The position numbers and the translations under genes were made by a program. Positions 31,401 through 35,822 of a stretch of DNA of 35,822 nucleotides are shown piece by piece (the stretch's first letter is position 1; each line of letters begins with the position of its first letter). Under the pieces are notes generated by a model. It did no database searches. It was not told where the DNA came from and saw only the letters and a list, made by a program, of their open reading frames with translations. This DNA is from Burkholderiales bacterium. GTDB taxonomy: Bacteria > Pseudomonadota > Gammaproteobacteria > Burkholderiales > Burkholderiaceae_C. The stretch spans positions 1 through 35,822 of the forward strand of contig JAGWTP010000037.1 of the NCBI GenBank assembly GCA_028868895.1, read 5' to 3'.

Positions 31401-31486
31401 TGATGGGCGGCACGCCGGAGGCGCTGGTGGGGTGCGCGGCGAGCCACACCGGGGCGGCGTTGCGGGCGGTGTTGGCGCGGGGGTGA
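25466..31486 (+). CDS. uvrA: Tandem-fused UvrA (excinuclease ABC subunit A, two UvrA units in one chain) with in-frame repeat inserts
   Basis: A 2006-residue protein, twice the usual UvrA (about 940), made of two complete UvrA-like halves. Four Walker A motifs are near residues 33 (GPSGSGKSS), 683, 1093 and 1667 (GVSGSGKST). Four LSGGE signatures are near 531, 881, 1488 and 1856, each followed by a DEPS/DEPT Walker B. Zinc-binding clusters are visible in each ATPase module (for example [11 protein letters not shown]...[15 protein letters not shown]...[16 protein letters not shown]...CEVCHGAR). In the first module one pair is broken: CPDSDI instead of C-x2-C. REP-like elements interrupt the gene in frame at about residues 234-266 (before the zinc region), 1019-1062 (junction of the halves) and 1608-1621 (between the last two ATPase modules). 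Start: [15 protein letters not shown] is the family N-terminus; the upstream in-frame ATG is unlikely. TAGAAT at 25429-25434 may be a -10 box. I see no LexA box. Such fused UvrAs are known in betaproteobacteria beside a normal UvrA. Confidence 0.92.
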   Translation: MSSGVIRIRGARQHNLKNLDLDIRTGEMTVVTGPSGSGKSSLVFDTLYAEGQRRYVETFSAYARQFLDRMDRPAVDRVDGVPPAIAIDQTNPVRSSRSTVGTMTELNDHLKLLFARAAQLFDKQTAQPVRHDSAETIYAELMERTRTDDPRLVVTFPVELPGGTSAEEVAQWLAASGYTRVQAEREVASPTGPRKLLDVVADRFRIQATEKVRAIEAIEAALKRGGGRVNVYAFLPLPLGEGRAGSESGGGASPSPQPSPQGGEGATLWRFSTGLHCPDSDIRYAEPQPALFSFNSAYGACETCRGFGRVIGVDYGLVIPDGRKTLRAGAIKPMQTPAWKDCQDDLLKYGGEAGIPRDTAWNALSQAQRDWVIHGTPNWKGNWNKQWYGVKRFFEYLESKAYKMHIRVLLSKYRSYTPCEACGGARLKTEALLWRLGTKADADAVLPPEKRFLPRGVTWSHTPLEALPGLTVHDLMLIPIERLHRFFDGLTLPSTMLDDALKLLQDEIRTRLKYLCDVGIGYLTLDRQSRTLSGGEVQRINLTTALGTSLVNTMFVLDEPSIGLHPRDMNRIIEAMLRLRDAGNTLVVVEHDPAVMLAADRLIDMGPGPGERGGRIVFDGPPEAVRDADTLTGAYLGGRKHVGMGIKRLMGENTPKLIVEGARDHNLKNVTVEFPLLHLVCVTGVSGSGKSTLMQDVLFPALQRHFGKASEAPGEFDALLGADWLGDAVFVDQSPIGKTARSNPASYVGAFDEIRKLFAQAPLALQRGYGPGMFSFNAGNGRCATCGGSGFEHVEMQFLSDVYLRCPDCDGRRYRPEILDVKIDRRLPGDLIRDLSVADVLELTVSEAVQLFRDDREVLRVLQPIVDVGLEYLKLGQPVPTLSGGEAQRLKLAGFLAEASQSATASGQKLARRGTLYLFDEPTTGLHFDDIAKLMRSFRKLLDAGHSLIVIEHNLDVIRAADWLIDLGPEGGDAGGWVVCTGTPEDVKRHPTSHTGKALADYDVAMGLTHEVRERTSLLLPLPLREGGGEGSAEGAPLQTRLLRRRRSAGPHPNPLAGGEGASEGVIQIVNAREHNLKSLDVSIPRGKFSVVTGVSGSGKSTLAFDILFNEGQRRYLESLNAYARSIVQPAGRPEVDAVYGIPPTVAIEQRLSRGGRKSTVATTTEVWHFLRLLYVKLGLQHCVKDGTPVQPQSAQSIAAQLLRDQAQGGYRGQHVGLLAPLVVNRKGVYTDLAKWAKARGHTHLRVDGEFVKVDPWPRLDRFKEHTLELPVGDIVVSPERESELRALLATALELGKGVMHLLAPLDGLRGAMRAEAPTAQIGRVKVFSTKRACPTCGTSYAELDPRMFSYNSKHGWCTTCVGTGLKLTREQRRAYDDSVRDDDAKGREQSFPSEEQDVEGVVDEPCPDCAGTRLNPASRLVTFESEPITAIARWSVAEARGWVDALTLTGRDAEIARDVVSEIRSRLEFLEEVGLGYLTLDRAAPTLSGGEAQRIRLAAQLGSNLQGVCYVLDEPTIGLHPRDNQVLLGALKNLSEKGNTLVVVEHDEDTIRRADHIIDIGPGAGKRGGHLVAEGSAADLSRNPDSVTGRFLAHPLIHPLQPRRPVLLPLPFGERAGVRGGECSESPASHTDREKHGPLTIQSASLHNLRDVTVDIPLKRLVAITGVSGSGKSTLARDVLLANLQFINTRGGKPNWQGCDGIDGWGYIDRVLEVDQTPIGKTPRSCPATYIGFWDTIRKLFAETLEARARGYAPARFSFNTGEGRCAGCEGQGLRTIAMSFLPDVKVPCEVCHGARFNAETLAVSWRGKSIGDVLKMEVDEAVEFFASMPNISHPLQLLKDVGLGYLTLGQPSPTLSGGEAQRIKLVSELSKVRDEFMPPPIAFGDQPPEVAASLGSGLARRPPARRGNKAPHTLYVLDEPTVGLHMADVERLIRVLHRLVDGGHSVVVIEHDLDVIAEADWVIDLGPEGGVQGGAVVMGGTPEALVGCAASHTGAALRAVLARG
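26167..26263. repeat. REP-like inverted pair inside uvrA (site 1)
   Basis: A forward unit (26167-26192, CTCCCTCTCCCTCTGGGAGA core) and a reverse unit (26223-26263, CCCTCACCCCAGCCCTCTCC core) lie 30 bases apart. They encode a Pro/Gly/Ser-rich peptide between GRVNVY and [11 protein letters not shown], a position where the family alignment has no such insert. The frame is kept: about 105 bases, 35 codons. Confidence 0.8.
28521..28651. repeat. REP-like inverted pair inside uvrA (site 2, REPIN-like)
   Basis: Two 37-base units, forward at 28521-28557 and reverse at 28615-28651, match in 34 of 37 positions when one is reverse complemented (hand count). They enclose a 57-base spacer. This is the best-preserved pair in the window and falls exactly at the junction of the two UvrA halves. 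It encodes [14 protein letters not shown] at the start and AGGEGASEG at the end. Confidence 0.85.
30288..30327. repeat. Single REP-like element inside uvrA (site 3)
   Basis: A 40-base unit of the same family in forward orientation (TGCTCCCTCTCCCCTTTGGG core, then GGGGGTGAGGGG) encodes [14 protein letters not shown] between the third and fourth ATPase modules. Its inverted partner is absent. Confidence 0.8.
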
Positions 31487-31579
31487 GACCAGGCTTCGGA
31501 TCGGGCCCTGGCGAACCGGCCGCGACGCGGATCGACCACGAGCGCGGCTTCCGTGGCGGCGCTTCTGCGGTCGGCAGGT

Positions 31580-32086
31580 CTAGGGCTTCACCGTGGCGCA
31601 TTGCCACGATGAATGCTGGGCCGATCGGCAGCCGCCCGGCGATGTCCGGGCCCATACGGTCATGCAATAGCGCTTGCCCACTTCAAGCGGCCGGTCGACC
31701 CGTTCGGACCGCCGGTTCGCCGGATTCACCTGTTGCAGTTGCTGAGTCGAGATGCGCAGCGTAATGCGCTCGTGGTTGCCCACGGTGTGCGGCCCATCGC
31801 CTTCCACATAGGTCCAGTTGTTGCCGTTCGGATTGGCGCCGTCGCCCATATTCATGTCGAAATACATCCGCAGCTTGCCCATTTCGTCGCCCTTCGCGTG
31901 GGGCGTGACGCGCGCGGTATTTTCGAAGGAATAGATCAACTGCCCATGACCGTCCGAGCGCAATTGCTCCTGGTTTGGCGTGCCCGGTTCGTTGCACGAG
32001 GCCATGGCGGTCGTGCCGCCGAACATCGCCAATGCAGCGGCCACGCAAACGGCGCCACGCGAACGGACATGGAAGTTCGATCTCAT
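31580..32086 (-). CDS. Small secreted protein of unknown function
   Basis: A 168-residue protein not recognised as a known family. A Sec signal (RSRGAVCVAAALAMFGGTTAMA) should be cut near residue 29 before SCNEPGTPNQ. The mature part, about 140 residues, has four cysteines (SCNE, RYCMT, GGCRS, WQCAT) that may form disulphides. It has a beta-rich pattern with Tyr/Asn/Gly-rich stretches (GDGANPNGNNWTYVEGDG) and ends in RYCMTVWARTSPGGC, reminiscent of carbohydrate-binding or fibronectin-like beta sandwiches. AAGGAAA precedes the ATG. It follows the glutamic peptidase gene by 81 bases on the same strand, so it is probably co-expressed with it, perhaps as an exported partner, inhibitor or substrate. 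That is inference. Confidence 0.75.
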   Translation of the reverse strand: MRSNFHVRSRGAVCVAAALAMFGGTTAMASCNEPGTPNQEQLRSDGHGQLIYSFENTARVTPHAKGDEMGKLRMYFDMNMGDGANPNGNNWTYVEGDGPHTVGNHERITLRISTQQLQQVNPANRRSERVDRPLEVGKRYCMTVWARTSPGGCRSAQHSSWQCATVKP

Positions 32087-32167
32087 GATTGGGTTTCCTT
32101 TCTGAAGTTCTCGGTTCGAGACAGGCGCCGAACCCGCCCCACGAATGAGAGGCGCGCTCCCGAACGG

Positions 32168-33172
32168 TCAACTGGACTTGCGCCAGTTGACCTTGACGAC
32201 GTTGTCGTTCTCCTGGGTCGGTGCCGACAGCGTGGCGCCGCCGGTGCCCGTCATCGTGACGAGAGAGGCGCCGTTGAGGTTGTCGATTCTTCCGCTGCCG
32301 CCGGCGATGCACTCGTCGAAGTAGCAGGCGGCGTAGTCGGTGAGGTTCGCGACCGAACCCCCGACGGTCGGCCGCTCGACGATCCACTCGGCCACGTTGC
32401 CGGTCAAGCTCGTGCCCGACGGGGGGGTGATTTCGAAGCGGGTGCCGACGCCTTGGGACTGGTTGGTGATGTAGACCGTCGCGTGTGATGTCGTGTCGGC
32501 GCAGATGAGGCAATACATCACGTCACCCGCCGAGACGGGCAGATTGCTGATCTTCACCTCACCGGCGGGAAACCACTCCCACCACGTGTAGACCTGCCTG
32601 ACGGTGATGAAAAGGACCTTCGTGATTTGCGTCTCGGTCCCTGCCTGCAGCACGTCGCCGGAGTTCCAGCCGTCGATACCGACCCACTCCGACGCGAAAT
32701 AGGCGCCGTCGACGGTGCTGTTCGGGCTGGGTACGGTCCACTGGCCACCGACGAAGCCGTAAGGTTTGCCGGCGGGTGAGAAGACGGTCGCGCCCGACCA
32801 GTTGTTCGATGTCGCATTGGCGACCCCCGGCGCGGCGGAACGCGCGGTCGCCGCTTTTCCACCGGTACCGCGAGCCGGGCCGTGCGTGATGTGCTCGTGG
32901 TGCTCGAACTCCGGGGTGATCCACAGCCGGGTGCGGGACATCGCCCGGTTCCAGAGCGCGTGCATCTGCGGCTCCTTCTTCGCGTCGGGTCGAAGCGGCA
33001 GCCGGTACGCCGCGAGTTGGCGGGCGGTGGCCTTCATCGGGTCGAAGCCCTCCGGCAGCGGGCCGAGTCCGCGTATCTGGAAACCCTTGCGTGTCAGACT
33101 CTCCGGCACGAGCGCTTTCGGTTCCCGCGTCTTTCTCGTGCCTGGCTTTCCACTCGCACCTTTCGTGGCCAT
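32168..33172 (-). CDS. Peptidase family G1 (eqolisin-type glutamic endopeptidase)
   Basis: A 334-residue protein. Residues 1 to about 120 are a charged N-terminal region, probably a propeptide (TARQLAAYRLPLRPDAKKEP). Residues 121-331 are the G1 beta-sandwich: SNNWSGATV, GGQWTVPSP, SEWVGIDGW, VLQAGTE, YTWWEWFP, VAEWIVERP and the closing VVKVNWRK. By comparison with scytalidoglutamic peptidase (Gln53 in ILQTG, Glu136 in AEFIIED), the catalytic dyad is Gln176 (VLQAG) and Glu262 (AEWIVE), both intact. These enzymes work at acidic pH and are best known from fungi; bacterial members are scattered. There is no evident Sec or Tat signal, which is odd for an acid peptidase and suggests either another export route or a missed start. 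AGGAGAAC lies before the ATG and supports this start. First gene of a two-gene unit. Confidence 0.88.
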   Translation of the reverse strand: MATKGASGKPGTRKTREPKALVPESLTRKGFQIRGLGPLPEGFDPMKATARQLAAYRLPLRPDAKKEPQMHALWNRAMSRTRLWITPEFEHHEHITHGPARGTGGKAATARSAAPGVANATSNNWSGATVFSPAGKPYGFVGGQWTVPSPNSTVDGAYFASEWVGIDGWNSGDVLQAGTETQITKVLFITVRQVYTWWEWFPAGEVKISNLPVSAGDVMYCLICADTTSHATVYITNQSQGVGTRFEITPPSGTSLTGNVAEWIVERPTVGGSVANLTDYAACYFDECIAGGSGRIDNLNGASLVTMTGTGGATLSAPTQENDNVVKVNWRKSS

Positions 33173-33319
33173 GGGATGTTCTCCTCAGCGATGAGGGCGG
33201 GCGCGGGCCCACCGATTCACTCAGCGAAGGGTGATTCACCGCGCACCGGTGCCAGCAAGGGCCCACGCACCCAAAGACGAAAGCGTCGGTTCATCCACCC
33301 GCCGCTGAATTGGCAAGAC

Positions 33320-33356
33320 GTGCGAATAGATTAGTTCGCACCTCTGATGGCGGCAA
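33320..33356 (-). promoter_or_regulatory. Candidate promoter with overlapping operator for the G1 peptidase unit
   Basis: On the minus strand TTGCCG (33356-33351) and TAATCT (33333-33328) are 17 bases apart. The -10 box lies in the centre of a perfect dyad, GTGCGAA (33320-33326) and TTCGCAC (33335-33341). A repressor bound to this dyad would cover the -10 box. The leader to the peptidase ATG would be about 150 bases, with nothing else recognisable in it. Confidence 0.55.
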
Positions 33357-33488
33357 TCTTCGAATTTGGGGGGCGCATCGTGTCGGGCGGAAGCGCCGGG
33401 CGGGACAACGCGCGTTGGGCGCCGCGCGCCCGGCCACCTGAGGCCGTTCGGCGGGCCGCATCGGGCTCGACGTCGGCGCCGGGTCCAC

Positions 33489-33511
33489 GCGGCTTCGCTA
33501 GGCGAAGCCGC
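33489..33511 (-). terminator. Strong stem-loop after katG
   Basis: GCGGCTTCGC (33489-33498) and GCGAAGCCGC (33502-33511) form a perfect 10-base stem with a TAG loop, starting nine bases beyond the katG stop. There is no T-tract on either side, so termination would need help from Rho or the hairpin acts as a 3' stabiliser. The position argues for katG termination. Confidence 0.6.
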
Positions 33512-33519
33512 GCGCCGGA

Positions 33520-35733
<2,214 letters not shown>

Positions 35734-35760
35734 TCACTCCTGGCTGATGAAAACGTCTGA

Positions 35761-35822
35761 TCAGGAAGCCTGTGCCAGCGCGGCCAGCGCTTCAAGCCAC
35801 ATGGACAAGGGGCTGTCCGGTG
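35761..35822 (-). CDS. 3' end of an unidentified gene upstream of katG
   Basis: The last 62 bases contain an open minus-strand frame ending PDSPLSMWLEALAALAQAS and a TGA at 35763-35761, 30 bases before the katG start. The Ala/Leu helix at the end resembles the tail of a regulator such as OxyR, but 20 residues are too few to name it. Position and strand suggest co-transcription with katG. Confidence 0.4.
   Translation of the reverse strand, partial: PDSPLSMWLEALAALAQAS

Noticed and set aside
26228-31447. A 1739-codon open frame on the minus strand, antisense to uvrA
   Set aside because: It mirrors the codon pattern of a very GC-rich gene. The translation is Arg/Ala/Val/His-rich without any domain, and the plus-strand UvrA has all catalytic motifs.
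31487-31579. A terminator between convergent uvrA and the secreted-protein gene
   Set aside because: No stem followed by T residues on either strand could be found in these 93 bases.

Overview
The window looks like chromosome of a GC-rich betaproteobacterium, most likely of the order Burkholderiales. The cues are a Bug/TctC-type solute receptor in a malonate operon, a PEP-CTERM surface protein, a tandem-fused UvrA of about 2,000 residues, strongly G/C-ending codons and dispersed GC-rich palindromic repeats. The genus cannot be told from sequence alone. I see no rRNA, tRNA, CRISPR array, prophage or intact insertion sequence.

Layout. (1) 1-5319: a minus-strand pair (FlK-like acyl-CoA thioesterase, then a molybdopterin oxidoreductase that runs off the left end) diverges from a plus-strand GNAT acetyltransferase, a cysteine-free Rrf2 regulator and an ACAD10/11-like acyl-CoA dehydrogenase. 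The shared intergenic region carries repeated palindromes. (2) 5390-9945: a Lys/Ala-rich basic protein with a terminator, then a signalling cluster of a soluble hybrid histidine kinase, a REC-GGDEF protein and a REC-PAS protein; the last two have near-identical receiver domains. (3) 9946-10524: a non-coding stretch with hairpins and repeats. (4) 10525-16182: a six-gene minus-strand malonate operon (GntR/MatR, malonyl-CoA decarboxylase, TctC receptor, crotonase-fold protein, malonyl-CoA synthetase, small Cys-rich protein) behind a good sigma70-type promoter with an overlapping dyad. (5) 16347-17885: a sigma54 activator (PAS, AAA+, Fis HTH), divergent from the malonate operon. (6) 17976-18650: a PEP-CTERM protein with a possible internal thioester and its own terminator. 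(7) 19145-25363: a Liv-type ABC importer (receptor, LivG, LivF, LivH, LivM) plus an alpha/beta hydrolase. It is preceded by an excellent sigma54 -24/-12 promoter and upstream dyads where enhancers would be expected. (8) 25466-31486: fused UvrA. (9) 31580-33172: a G1-family (eqolisin) glutamic peptidase and a small secreted protein. (10) 33520 to the end: KatG and the tail of an upstream gene.

How the parts fit. The malonate block reads as uptake, activation by MatB, decarboxylation by the MCD enzyme to acetyl-CoA, and control by a GntR repressor. The sigma54 activator is the natural candidate to drive the ABC importer promoter about 1.2 kb downstream. The kinase and its two REC partners form a likely phosphorelay with a c-di-GMP output.

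The most unusual signal is a family of palindromic REP-like elements, single or as inverted pairs. They sit in the liv operon and, three times in frame, inside uvrA at linkers or at a loop before the zinc-binding region. Another pair plus a tandem expansion lengthens the N-terminus of LivH.
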